From the NCBI GenBank assembly GCA_018653485.1, contig JABHZE010000005.1, positions 1-64,000 on the forward strand: 64,000 nt of DNA, in the 5' to 3' direction. This stretch comes from an archaeon (GTDB lineage: Archaea; Nanobdellota; Nanobdellia; Pacearchaeales; GW2011-AR1). Within the stretch, counting starts at the first letter, position 1. Each line of letters starts with the position of its first letter. Below the pieces are notes generated by a model. The model had not been told where the DNA came from, ran no database searches, and was given only the letters and a program-made list of their open reading frames with translations. The position numbers and the translations under genes were made by a program. Shown here piece after piece: positions 7,083 through 15,210 of this stretch.

Positions 7083-8867
7083 TCACTTAATATATCCACC
7101 CTTCTGCAAATTCCACAACTTCCTATATTCTCCCTGAGTCTTGATCAGATTCTTATGTTTACCCATTTGAATTATTTTACCTTTCTTTAAAACAACAATT
7201 CTATCTGCATTCATAATTGTACTAAGCCTATGAGCAATTATAATCGATGTTCTACCTTGAAGTAATTTCTGTAAATCTCTTTGAATTTCATGTTCTGTTT
7301 CAGAATCTAATGCAGAAGTTGCTTCATCTAATAATAAAATCTTCTTATTAGCTAAAATTGCTCTAGCAATTGAAACTCTTTGCTTTTCACCACCAGATAA
7401 TTTAACTCCTCTCTCACCAACAATAGTTTTTTCCTTATCAGGAAAATTATTAATTATTTCATCTAATTGAGCAAATTTTATTGCATCAATTACTTCTTTA
7501 CGATTTGCATTAGGATTTGAAAATTTTATATTATTAAAAATTGTATCATCAAACAAAACACATTCTTGAGGAACAATTCCAGTTTCACCTCTAACAGATT
7601 TTTGTTTAAAATCACGAATATCTTTTCCATCAATTAAAATTTGTCCTGATTTAACATCATAAAATCTATTCAATAACTTAACTAAGGTAGTCTTACCACA
7701 ACCAGAATGTCCAACAAATGCAACTTTTTCATTTGCTTTAATCTTTAAATTAAAATTTTCAAGAAGTTTTCTTTTACCATAACTAAAATCAACATTCTTA
7801 AATTCTAAAGTTCCCTCTTTTATCTTCAAATTTTGAGCTCCCTTAATATCCTTAATATCATTACTTAATTTTCCATAATAAAACAAATCTTGGAAATCAG
7901 CCATTGAACGATAAAATCCCCTTAAACCATGAACAAATCCAAACACATAAATTACTAATCCGGTATAAGTAACATAAATAAAAGTCAATGTTCCCATACT
8001 AATATTTCCATTCAAAAATCCATTTAATGAAAAATAAAGTAAAAAGAAAGTTCCAATACTCAGAATTATATTTTGTCCCAAACTCATCCATCTAAAATAA
8101 TCCCAATTTTTAAGATGAAAATATCTAGTTTTATCACTTAATTTCACATACTTATCTTGAATAACATTTTCCTTACCATAATATTTAATTGAATCAATAT
8201 TTGTAAAAATATCAGCTACATTTCCTTTTTCAATATCATCAGAACGATTTGCCTCAATATTTGATTTTTCTTGCATTCTTTGGATAATAAAACTATAACT
8301 AATAAAAATTACAACAGTAAATGAAATAATTAATGCAGAAGTTATATCTAAATAAATCAAAGAAAAAGAAACAATAGCTAATTGAAAAATCAAACTTACA
8401 AAATTAAAAGTAATAATATCTGTCATTCTTTCCATAGCTCCAGCCCCTCTACCAACCCTAGAAATCATACTCCCTGTTTTATGAGTTGTATGAAAATTAT
8501 GATCCAAACCTAAAATATGATTAAAGAATTTTCTTTTCAAATCCGTAATAATATTATTTTCTAAACGATTCAAAAAATGAAGCCTTAACCAACTATTAAC
8601 ACTTCCAATAATAGTAGTTGCAATAAAAACTCCCGCAATAATTAATAAAATACTAATAAAAGCCTCTCTACTAAGAGTTCCAGCACTAAACAAAGTCCCC
8701 TTATCAATTATAATTTTAAACAAAAACTTTTCTAAAACACTTCTTGCTTCTTTAATAAGAATAAAAAATACAACTAAGAATAAAATTAATTTATATTTTT
8801 TCAAAAATCCCCAGTAAACTCCAAAATTATACTTAAAGTCAATTTCTTTTGATGATTTAGCTCTCAT
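7083..8867 (-). CDS. ABC transporter half-molecule, MsbA/LmrA type
   Basis: A 594-residue fusion of a six-segment membrane domain (residues about 25-320) and an ATPase domain. The ATPase shows Walker A GHSGCGKTT near 378, the signature LSGGEKQR near 490, Walker B ILLLDEATSALD and the H-loop IIAHR. Such exporters work as homodimers and move lipids, peptides or drugs out of the cytoplasm. The length is standard. Its stop codon lies 3 bases beyond that of the plus-strand gene ending at 7080, so the two genes converge. There is no partner gene. Confidence 0.9.
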   Translation of the reverse strand: MRAKSSKEIDFKYNFGVYWGFLKKYKLILFLVVFFILIKEARSVLEKFLFKIIIDKGTLFSAGTLSREAFISILLIIAGVFIATTIIGSVNSWLRLHFLNRLENNIITDLKRKFFNHILGLDHNFHTTHKTGSMISRVGRGAGAMERMTDIITFNFVSLIFQLAIVSFSLIYLDITSALIISFTVVIFISYSFIIQRMQEKSNIEANRSDDIEKGNVADIFTNIDSIKYYGKENVIQDKYVKLSDKTRYFHLKNWDYFRWMSLGQNIILSIGTFFLLYFSLNGFLNGNISMGTLTFIYVTYTGLVIYVFGFVHGLRGFYRSMADFQDLFYYGKLSNDIKDIKGAQNLKIKEGTLEFKNVDFSYGKRKLLENFNLKIKANEKVAFVGHSGCGKTTLVKLLNRFYDVKSGQILIDGKDIRDFKQKSVRGETGIVPQECVLFDDTIFNNIKFSNPNANRKEVIDAIKFAQLDEIINNFPDKEKTIVGERGVKLSGGEKQRVSIARAILANKKILLLDEATSALDSETEHEIQRDLQKLLQGRTSIIIAHRLSTIMNADRIVVLKKGKIIQMGKHKNLIKTQGEYRKLWNLQKGGYIK

Positions 8868-8997
8868 TTTATTTTAATCTCATATTTTTTAAATTTTATT
8901 ACTCTCATTGAAAACAACAAATAAGCCAAGCAAAGCTATTTGGTAATATTCTATAATAAAATTAAGTAAGAATTTAAAGTTTTTGGTTTCAAACAAT

Positions 8998-9432
8998 TCA
9001 AACCCCTGTACTCCCAAATCTACCTTCACCTCGATTTGTATTCTCTAAATCATCAACAACCTCAAATTTAGGTTGATAATAATCTTGAATAACTCCCTGA
9101 ACAATCCTATCACCCTTTTTTATTTCAAATCTATAATCATTACTATTATGTAAAACAATCTTAAATTCTCCACGATAATCAGAATCAATTAAACCTGCAA
9201 ATCTATGAACTCCTTTAAATCCCATTCCACTTCTATCCCAAATAAAACAAGCCTTACCTTCAGGAATTTGAATTGCAATTCCAGTTGAAACAGCTTTAGT
9301 CTCTCCAGGATATAAGATTACATCTTCAACAGAATAAAAATCAAATCCAGCAGCATGCTCACTTCCAACTAGTGGAACTTTTGCATCAGGATGCAATTTC
9401 TTAATCTTAACATTTATTTTTTCAACAACCAT
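8998..9432 (-). CDS. dut: Deoxyuridine triphosphatase (dUTPase)
   Basis: A 144-residue homotrimeric-type dUTPase that hydrolyses dUTP to dUMP and pyrophosphate and keeps uracil out of DNA. All five motifs are seen: AAGFDFYS (27-34), DRSGMGFKG (66-74), GLIDSDYRGEF (about 80-90, with the catalytic Asp), GDRIVQGVI (about 107-115) and the C-terminal RGEGRFGSTG that closes over the substrate. The length is normal. A second, divergent member of the superfamily lies at 10084-10647. Confidence 0.93.
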   Translation of the reverse strand: MVVEKINVKIKKLHPDAKVPLVGSEHAAGFDFYSVEDVILYPGETKAVSTGIAIQIPEGKACFIWDRSGMGFKGVHRFAGLIDSDYRGEFKIVLHNSNDYRFEIKKGDRIVQGVIQDYYQPKFEVVDDLENTNRGEGRFGSTGV

Positions 9433-9501
9433 TTTACAATTTTCAAATCTTTTTATTAATTAAAAAAATTCCATTACTTTTAAAGATTTATCTACACAAA
9501 A

Positions 9502-9535
9502 ACTTATAAACTATAGTATCTATAGTAACTATAGA
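9502..9535 (+). promoter_or_regulatory. Toxin-antitoxin promoter with three CTATAGT repeats
   Basis: A TATA-like ACTTATAAAC begins at 9502. It is followed by CTATAGT at 9511, CTATAGT at 9520 and CTATAGA at 9529, in exact 9-base steps up to the ATG at 9541. The repeats occupy the expected transcription start, so binding there would block initiation. Autorepression by the antitoxin, usual for type II systems, is inferred. Confidence 0.6.
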
Positions 9536-9540
9536 ATAAA

Positions 9541-9750
9541 ATGGCTGATATAACTACTATACAACTAAACAAAGAAACCAAAGATAAAATTGCATCTTTT
9601 GGTATGAAAGGAGAAAGTTATGATGATATTCTTAAAAGAGTTTATGCTTTAGCAATAAAAGAGCAGTTAAAAGAATTAATAATGTCTGAAGAAGGATTTA
9701 TTCCCATTGAAGAAGCTATTAAAGAGGCAGATAAACAATGGCCAAAGTAG
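9541..9750 (+). CDS. Antitoxin of a RelE-type toxin-antitoxin pair
   Basis: A 69-residue acidic protein. The N terminus (TTIQLNKETKDKIASFG) reads as the beta strand and helix of a ribbon-helix-helix DNA-binding domain, and the tail ending EEAIKEADKQWPK would wrap the toxin. It overlaps the toxin gene by 13 bases, so the two are translationally coupled. The three CTATAGT repeats in front are its likely operator. Similar small archaeal antitoxins carry the same SYDDILKR segment. Confidence 0.75.
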   Translation: MADITTIQLNKETKDKIASFGMKGESYDDILKRVYALAIKEQLKELIMSEEGFIPIEEAIKEADKQWPK

Positions 9751-10076
9751 TCATAGCAGAATCATTAAAAAACGAAATTTTCAAAAAATTCAAATCAGAA
9801 TCCAAAATAATTTTTAAACAAATGTATTCTTTAAAAGACAATCCAAAAAAAGGAAAACCATTAGGAAATATTGGAGGAATAGTAATTAAGGAATTAAAAT
9901 ACAAAAATTTTAGATTTTATTTTATAACTGATGGATACAAATTAAAAATAATGGATGAATCAAAATTAACAGAATTACTAATAAAATTTGTAAGAATGTC
10001 AGATAAAAAATATCAAAAACAAACAATCCAAGAAATTAAAAAAATATTAATTAATTTAGGTTCTCAAGGATTCTAA
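9738..10076 (+). CDS. RelE/ParE-superfamily toxin
   Basis: A 112-residue basic protein with the RelE/ParE layout: helical N terminus, a loop LKDNPKKGKPLGNIGG typical of the family, then the strands IVIKELKYKNFRFYFIT. RelE toxins cut mRNA on the ribosome, and ParE relatives poison gyrase. The central Arg/Tyr pattern (KNFRFYF) suits a RelE-type fold, but catalytic residues vary too much to decide. The C-terminal 25 residues are an extra Lys-rich helix. The start codon lies inside the antitoxin gene. Confidence 0.75.
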   Translation: MAKVVIAESLKNEIFKKFKSESKIIFKQMYSLKDNPKKGKPLGNIGGIVIKELKYKNFRFYFITDGYKLKIMDESKLTELLIKFVRMSDKKYQKQTIQEIKKILINLGSQGF

Positions 10077-10083
10077 ACTTATT

Positions 10084-10647
10084 TTAAACCTGCCTTTCAC
10101 TCCTACCTTTAGTTGAAACTCTTCCACCTTGCCATTGCCCTCTATATTGAGAAACATTATCACTTGTTTCTTCAAAAATAGCACTACAAATTCTTGCACC
10201 CATTTCTAATTTAAATTGAACATTTCCAAGATTATACATACCAAAAGTTAATCCTCCCGAATATCCAGGAGAAGCATTTGAAGTAATTAACAAAATTCCA
10301 TTTCTCTGAAGCGTAGTCCTTGGAGTAAATCTTAAAGAAATCTTCTCAGGAAGATTTACTTTTTCAATAGTTTCTACTAATACATATTCTCTTGGATTTA
10401 ATGAAACAACTTGCTGTTTATCCAAATCAAAATCATATTTAGCAATAAATTCAACATCAGGAGTATCTCTTTTTTCAATACCTAAAAAACCTTTTGGACT
10501 AGTATCTGCATAATCATACATTGCTCCAACCCTAAAATCAAAACACTCTCCCTCAGGATTAGTTAATTCTCTCTCACATAACCCTTCAACAAGGTTAACA
10601 GTAGGATCATTAACAAGTTCCAACAACCTCTTTGTTCCAATTATCAT
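10084..10647 (-). CDS. dCTP deaminase/dUTPase superfamily protein with altered active site
   Basis: A 187-residue protein of the Dcd/dUTPase superfamily. The segments PRTTLQRNGI (compare RSSLxRxGL in dCTP deaminase) and SPGYSGGLTFGMYNLGN (compare the DPGFxGxxTLELxN region) define the family, and the C-terminal QWQGGRVSTKG resembles the closing arm. The catalytic Glu of dCTP deaminases falls on a Gly here (TFGMYN), and the Asp of the DPG turn is Ser. Normal deaminase activity is therefore doubtful. It is the last gene of the envelope operon, 20 bases after a small membrane protein. Confidence 0.7.
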   Translation of the reverse strand: MIIGTKRLLELVNDPTVNLVEGLCERELTNPEGECFDFRVGAMYDYADTSPKGFLGIEKRDTPDVEFIAKYDFDLDKQQVVSLNPREYVLVETIEKVNLPEKISLRFTPRTTLQRNGILLITSNASPGYSGGLTFGMYNLGNVQFKLEMGARICSAIFEETSDNVSQYRGQWQGGRVSTKGRSERQV

Positions 10648-10667
10648 AAAAATAAATTTATATTTTA

Positions 10668-10841
10668 TTATTTAAATATAATTGTTCTCAACAAAACAAC
10701 AACCAACACTACAAAAAATAAACCAGTTAAAACATATAAGAAAAAATTATTTTCAGGATTTGGAAAAAGCAATAAACTAAAAATACCCAAAATTATAATT
10801 ATTGGAATCAAAATACTTAATTTAATTTTAAAATTCTTCAT
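10668..10841 (-). CDS. Small two-segment membrane protein, 57 aa
   Basis: The reading frame starts MKNFKIKLSILIPI and ends RTIIFK. It holds two hydrophobic segments (about 8-25 and 32-52) separated by the turn FPNPENN. No family is recognised. It lies 33 bases after the stop of the serine protease gene and 20 bases before the dCTP-deaminase-like gene on the same strand, which supports it as a real operon member. Confidence 0.55.
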   Translation of the reverse strand: MKNFKIKLSILIPIIIILGIFSLLLFPNPENNFFLYVLTGLFFVVLVVVLLRTIIFK

Positions 10842-10874
10842 TTTCTCAATGCATTTATCAAATCACATTCCAAA

Positions 10875-11600
10875 TCATGATAAAAATGTTTTAATTTGTA
10901 CTTGATTTGCAAATAATCCGCTTCTAGTCATATCTTCTCTATGAGTCATTACACCAAATATTCTTCCACGAGTATAAATTTCTCCTTCTCCTGCAATTCC
11001 TGAAAATATTCCACCACCACTCCTTCCACCCCTTGGAGGAAAATTAATTTGAGAAAATCCAAGACTCATACCCAAAGCATTTTCAGAACGAAGTTTCGCA
11101 CCAACAATACTAATTTTTTCTCCTCCTGGATGTCCAACATGATAGATATTATCTCCTTTCTTAACACTAAAACTACTAGAAAAATCTGTCTTTCCAGGAA
11201 GATCATTTTTATCAACTGGAACAGACATCAATCCAATATCATGACTATTGCCATTTAAATTATGCCCAAGATAAGTTGCTGAAACCATTGGTGTTCCCGG
11301 ACCATAATCTACAAAATATTGTCCTCCTGCACCATCTTTTAAACAATGCCCTGCAGTTAATATTTTTGCAATTCCCTGTTCCTCATTAATCTCAATAATT
11401 GTTCCAGAACAAAAACCCATACTCATTCCAGATTTCATTATAATTCTTACACTTGCTTTTAATGGATTATTTTCAGAACTTTCTCCAAGATTATCAACTG
11501 TCTGAGCTAACAAACCATCAACCATAAAAATTATCAATGTTAAACTAATTAAAATTAATACACTCTTACAATAATTATTTTCAAAAGATTTACCTTTCAT
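10875..11600 (-). CDS. Secreted trypsin-like serine protease
   Basis: A chymotrypsin-fold (S1-like) protease. From the chosen start, the triad is His85 (LTAGHC), Asp121 (SHDIGLM) and Ser194 (GRSGGG). A signal sequence covers about residues 12-33 and ends LLAQ. The start at 11600 was chosen over an upstream ATG because it overlaps the stop of the preceding gene by 11 bases and puts the signal peptide near the N terminus. GFCSG and AGHC supply the usual disulfide pair. It should act outside the cell. The neighbouring large secreted protein is an obvious substrate or partner, which is inference. Confidence 0.85.
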   Translation of the reverse strand: MKGKSFENNYCKSVLILISLTLIIFMVDGLLAQTVDNLGESSENNPLKASVRIIMKSGMSMGFCSGTIIEINEEQGIAKILTAGHCLKDGAGGQYFVDYGPGTPMVSATYLGHNLNGNSHDIGLMSVPVDKNDLPGKTDFSSSFSVKKGDNIYHVGHPGGEKISIVGAKLRSENALGMSLGFSQINFPPRGGRSGGGIFSGIAGEGEIYTRGRIFGVMTHREDMTRSGLFANQVQIKTFLS

Positions 11601-13542
11601 TTTTTTCACCCATATTATAAACAACCCTAGGTCTTGGATTCTCCTTATCTTCATTTAGATTAGCAATTATAAATTCCTTTTCATTCCAAACCATTACTTC
11701 ATCATCTTTAAGAACAGATTCTCCACCCTCATCTAAAAATGCCATAACTAAATTTGGAGAATTATAATCATCAGACCTAACAGGATCTCTAACTAAATAA
11801 ATATCATCATCTTTTTTAGTAATTATTTTATCTCCAAGAACAGCACTATAAGATTCACCCATTCCAATAATTGTATTTTCTGCAACACTTATTGAAGAAT
11901 CTTCATTAGCATATACACTCACATGTTCATCAAACTCTGTTCGCAAAATACTCCAAGGACCAAAACTAGCAGAATGTACAGACTCTCCTACAGAACCTAT
12001 AACAAAAAATTCATCACCTATTGTCGCATATCCACCCTTATTACCTGGAACAATTGGTTCAGCACCTAAAGAACTCACATATAAATTACCTTGATTATTA
12101 ATTTTATCTTCTTCAATTTCAGGTTTTACACCTCTTTGTTCTTCAACATTACTAATCCAAATTCCATTACTATACAAAAATTCATCTTTTTTAACATAAC
12201 TTGTAAGTTGATTACCTCTCATTTCATAATTCATTGAACCAGAAAATTCACTAGCATCAGGAGCAATTAAACCATCTCCAAAATATTTAACACCCAATAA
12301 ACCCCCAGTTAATAAAGAAGGAAGATATTGTATTTGTTTTCCTTGTGGAACAAATATTTCTAAAGAAGATAAACGCTCTCCTGAAATTAATGATGCAGAT
12401 TCTTCCTGAGTAAATGCACATACTCCTCCATTACATTGCTTATCTCCAGAAGTAGGATAATTAATATCTGAAAAATAAGAAGGAGTTAATTCAAACTGAC
12501 TTTGTCTAGGGCAATTACCATTCGGACACCCTCCCCCAAATGGTGCAGGATTTCCAAATCCTCCTTGATTATCAAAACCTTGAAATCCAGGTAATCCAGG
12601 CATAGGACAAACACCTCCAGGACAATCTCCCTTAGGTTTTGGAAAATTAAATTGATATGGACTAGGTTGAGTTGGTAAACTTGGTTGAGAAGGAAGCCCC
12701 TTAGGAGTAAGTTTAGGAGCAGGCAATGGAGATGATTTGTCAGGTTCAGGAGTAGGATCTGGAGTTGGATCAGGAACAGCAAATTTCCAAGAATCATCAT
12801 CAGGTTCAGGCAAATTATATCTCGGACTAGAATCTGGTTCTAGTAAATCAGGACTCGGAGAAGTATAAGGTGCATAAGGATTTGAAGGTTGAATTGGAAA
12901 TCCTTGATAAGGGTTTTGATCAGGAAACGGTTTATTTGGACAAACTCCCTCAGGACAACTTCCACCACCAGGCAAATTTCCTTGAGGAGGTAATTGTTGA
13001 TAAGGATTTTGAGGCAAAGGCATTAATCTCCCATTATGCATATAATACCATCCTTGCTTAAATTCATATTGATCATAAGGAATATAATAAAGTCCCTCAC
13101 TATCAGGAGCACTTGGTGGAAGAGGGATTTGAGGTTCTTGTCGTTCATAGGGATTAGGTTGTTGATTATAAGGTTCTGGTGGAGATTGGTAATAAGGTCC
13201 AGGATTAGGTTGTTGTGGTTCTCCAGGAGCTTGAGGTCCTCCAGGTTGTTGTTGAAAAGGATTAGGAACCTTTCCTTGAGGTCCACCAGGTTGTTGAAGA
13301 TCATATCCAGTAAAATCTGAATTATCAAAATTATAAATTTTAGGAGGCTCATCAGGTTGATTAGAACCCTTTAATGCTAAAGCAGTAGCTCCAGCAGATG
13401 GACGATAATTTTCATAACCATAAACCAAAGCACTATCTGGAATAAAAACCTCATTTTCTACAATTTGCCCTACAACAATTCCAAGATTACAAATTAATAT
13501 TATCCCAAGAATCATTCCTAAAAAAGATTTACAAAACTTCAT
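11590..13542 (-). CDS. Secreted Pro/Gln/Gly-rich protein with CPxGxCP motifs
   Basis: A 650-residue exported protein with a signal peptide at about 1-26. Residues about 80-350 are low-complexity, rich in Pro, Gln, Asn, Gly and Tyr. Four related cysteine motifs are spaced through them: CPEGVCPNK, CPGGVCPMP, CPNGNCPRQ and CNGGVCAF. The C-terminal 270 residues look like a beta-rich globular domain without recognised family. A strong ribosome site GAGGTGAG (13548-13555) lies 5 bases before the start, inside the upstream pilin-like gene. The protein suggests a flexible surface filament or adhesin cross-linked through cysteines. The protease gene follows with overlap. Confidence 0.7.
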   Translation of the reverse strand: MKFCKSFLGMILGIILICNLGIVVGQIVENEVFIPDSALVYGYENYRPSAGATALALKGSNQPDEPPKIYNFDNSDFTGYDLQQPGGPQGKVPNPFQQQPGGPQAPGEPQQPNPGPYYQSPPEPYNQQPNPYERQEPQIPLPPSAPDSEGLYYIPYDQYEFKQGWYYMHNGRLMPLPQNPYQQLPPQGNLPGGGSCPEGVCPNKPFPDQNPYQGFPIQPSNPYAPYTSPSPDLLEPDSSPRYNLPEPDDDSWKFAVPDPTPDPTPEPDKSSPLPAPKLTPKGLPSQPSLPTQPSPYQFNFPKPKGDCPGGVCPMPGLPGFQGFDNQGGFGNPAPFGGGCPNGNCPRQSQFELTPSYFSDINYPTSGDKQCNGGVCAFTQEESASLISGERLSSLEIFVPQGKQIQYLPSLLTGGLLGVKYFGDGLIAPDASEFSGSMNYEMRGNQLTSYVKKDEFLYSNGIWISNVEEQRGVKPEIEEDKINNQGNLYVSSLGAEPIVPGNKGGYATIGDEFFVIGSVGESVHSASFGPWSILRTEFDEHVSVYANEDSSISVAENTIIGMGESYSAVLGDKIITKKDDDIYLVRDPVRSDDYNSPNLVMAFLDEGGESVLKDDEVMVWNEKEFIIANLNEDKENPRPRVVYNMGEKNER

Positions 13543-14275
13543 TTTTTCTCACCTCATAATTATTAGCAAATTCAAACATATAATCTTCATCTAAAATTGT
13601 TGAATTTTCATCATAAATTGTAAACAATATTGCTGTTTCATCATAATCATTTAATTCAACATATAAATCATTATCAATAGAAAGAGAATGAAGACAACTT
13701 ACACAAACTTCTTTTGGATTCTCTTCTTGATTTTCCATATAATTTTTAATTAAATCTAAAATAATTCCTAATCTTACATTAACAGTCCCCTTAAATTTCA
13801 CACTCTCTTTATGCTCTCCTTTTGAAATAATAATAGGACGATTGATTTCAAAAACAGTTTGAATATCCTTAATAGTAGTTGTTACAGTATGTTTATCATA
13901 ACTTACCTCAAAATCAGGAAAATTAGAAAAATCGTCAAAACATTTATCAAGATTAGCCTGAACATATAATGACAATTCCCTTTCAACAGCCCCATAAGAA
14001 GGCATTTTATTCTGACCATTAACAAAATAATAAGGATGAAGATTATCTTCTGTCGAAGACTCAGGAACATTTACATAACCACCATTTTTACCAATAACAG
14101 AAATACCCTCCTCACCTGTTTCTTTAATACAATCTACAATATAATTATGCACAGGGGCTATAAGAGGATTAACTTCACTAGACCCACCCCTCATAAAAAC
14201 AAATAAAAGCGCAACAACTAAAACTATGACAATTGCAATTATAATAAAAATTGAAACCTGTGCTTTTTTCACCAT
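13529..14275 (-). CDS. Type IV pilin-like membrane protein
   Basis: From the chosen start the protein begins MVKKAQVSIFIIIAIVIV, a class III (pilin/archaellin) signal peptide: a short basic leader, cleavage expected between Ala and Gln, then a long hydrophobic helix. The Glu usual at mature position 5 is missing (Phe). The remaining 220 residues are extracellular, with CVSCLHS as a Cys pair. An upstream ATG at 14335 would add 20 polar residues before the leader and is less likely. The gene overlaps the next one by 14 bases. No pilus ATPase or prepilin peptidase is in the window. Confidence 0.7.
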   Translation of the reverse strand: MVKKAQVSIFIIIAIVIVLVVALLFVFMRGGSSEVNPLIAPVHNYIVDCIKETGEEGISVIGKNGGYVNVPESSTEDNLHPYYFVNGQNKMPSYGAVERELSLYVQANLDKCFDDFSNFPDFEVSYDKHTVTTTIKDIQTVFEINRPIIISKGEHKESVKFKGTVNVRLGIILDLIKNYMENQEENPKEVCVSCLHSLSIDNDLYVELNDYDETAILFTIYDENSTILDEDYMFEFANNYEVRKNEVL

Positions 14276-14350
14276 CTTTTTAACATAACACCTATAATTT
14301 TTATAAAGATAATTCGGTATAAAAGTCTTTTGCAATATCCAATAAATATT

Positions 14351-14698
14351 CTATCTAAACCTCTTATAATTGTCTTCCAACCCTACAGCACTAGCTAAAT
14401 CATTAACATGCATTTTTACAATCCAATTTCCAGCACCATAAAAATGATCCATACAACAAACAATTGCATCTCTTTTATTAGGTTCACTTTCCCAAACATC
14501 CTTCAAAGCCATCAAACCTAAAGTATCATAAAGATAATCAGAATCATCAGTAAATGTAGTCCAATAAGTTTGAATAGCACACTCTCTAAAAAATTCACCT
14601 AATTCACTTTCCTTAACAACAAGTTCATCTAACAAACTTCCTAAAAACTTCTCTCCATGTCTTCTTGACACTCTTTCAGTATAATCATCTTCAACCAT
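14351..14698 (-). CDS. Hypothetical protein, 115 aa
   Basis: No family is recognised. The protein is acidic and soluble, predicted mostly helical, with a CC pair (IVCCMDHFYG) near residue 80. It lies between the small Cys/Gly membrane protein and the pilin-like gene on the same strand, so it may be part of the envelope operon. A T-rich terminator-like tract precedes it at 14763-14791, and it may therefore have its own promoter. Confidence 0.55.
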   Translation of the reverse strand: MVEDDYTERVSRRHGEKFLGSLLDELVVKESELGEFFRECAIQTYWTTFTDDSDYLYDTLGLMALKDVWESEPNKRDAIVCCMDHFYGAGNWIVKMHVNDLASAVGLEDNYKRFR

Positions 14699-14762
14699 CT
14701 AAACAATAAGAAACAACTTATTTTATATCTAATCAATAAGGAAAATATTTTAAATATTTTTA

Positions 14763-14791
14763 ACAAAAAAAATAAAAAAATAAAAAAATAA
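14763..14791 (-). terminator. T-rich terminator tract
   Basis: Directly after the stop of the gene at 14793, the minus strand carries three runs of seven or eight T separated by single A bases. Runs of T without a stem are the usual archaeal termination signal. It would end the tRNA-Val/small protein transcript. Confidence 0.65.
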
Positions 14792-14792
14792 A

Positions 14793-15032
14793 TTACATTC
14801 CTAGAAATTTCATTATTTCAAACACTACAAATGCAGGCCATACAAGTGCTTTTAATACTCCTAAAACTCCTACCCAAAAACCAGTAGCAGTAGAAATATA
14901 ATATATTGCAGCACCCAAAAATCCCATAAAATATCCAAATCCACTACATCCACCACAACCACTCATATTACAACTCATACTTTTTACATTAACTTCATTT
15001 CCTTTTTCTTTCTTAACTTTTTTCTTCACCAT
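14793..15032 (-). CDS. Small Cys/Gly-rich membrane protein downstream of tRNA-Val
   Basis: A 79-residue protein. A Lys-rich N terminus is followed by CNMSGCGGCSGFGYF (about 21-35), then two hydrophobic segments (about 36-52 and 54-76). The Cys/Gly stretch could bind metal or form disulfides. It has the strongest ribosome site in the window, AAAGGAGGT at 15040-15048, 7 bases before ATG. The 3' end of tRNA-Val lies only 25 bases upstream on the same strand, so the two are probably one transcript and the protein is likely abundant. No family is named with confidence. Confidence 0.7.
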   Translation of the reverse strand: MVKKKVKKEKGNEVNVKSMSCNMSGCGGCSGFGYFMGFLGAAIYYISTATGFWVGVLGVLKALVWPAFVVFEIMKFLGM

Positions 15033-15057
15033 CTTTTTTACCTCCTTTTTATCAATA

Positions 15058-15128
15058 TGGGCCTACCAGGGATCGAACCTGGGAATACTCGGTGTAAACG
15101 AGTCAGTTTGCCACTAGCTTATAGGCCC
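15058..15128 (-). tRNA. tRNA-Val (anticodon TAC)
   Basis: The acceptor arms GGGCCTA and TAGGCCC pair fully. The anticodon stem ACTCG/CGAGT closes the loop TTTACAC, giving anticodon TAC. The T arm CCAGG-TTCGATC-CCTGG is canonical. The discriminator is A (15058) and CCA is not encoded. No intron is present. Confidence 0.93.
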
Positions 15129-15210
15129 TTTCAGATTATATTTAACAATCTATAAATTATTAATAAATACTTGCCTTTTAAAACTTACTAATCTTAAAAA
15201 ATTTAAATAA

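Noticed and set aside
12486-13352. Leu/Ile-rich frames within the 650-residue secreted protein gene on either strand
   Set aside because: They are shadow frames of the Pro/Gln-rich coding region, without promoter or ribosome site.
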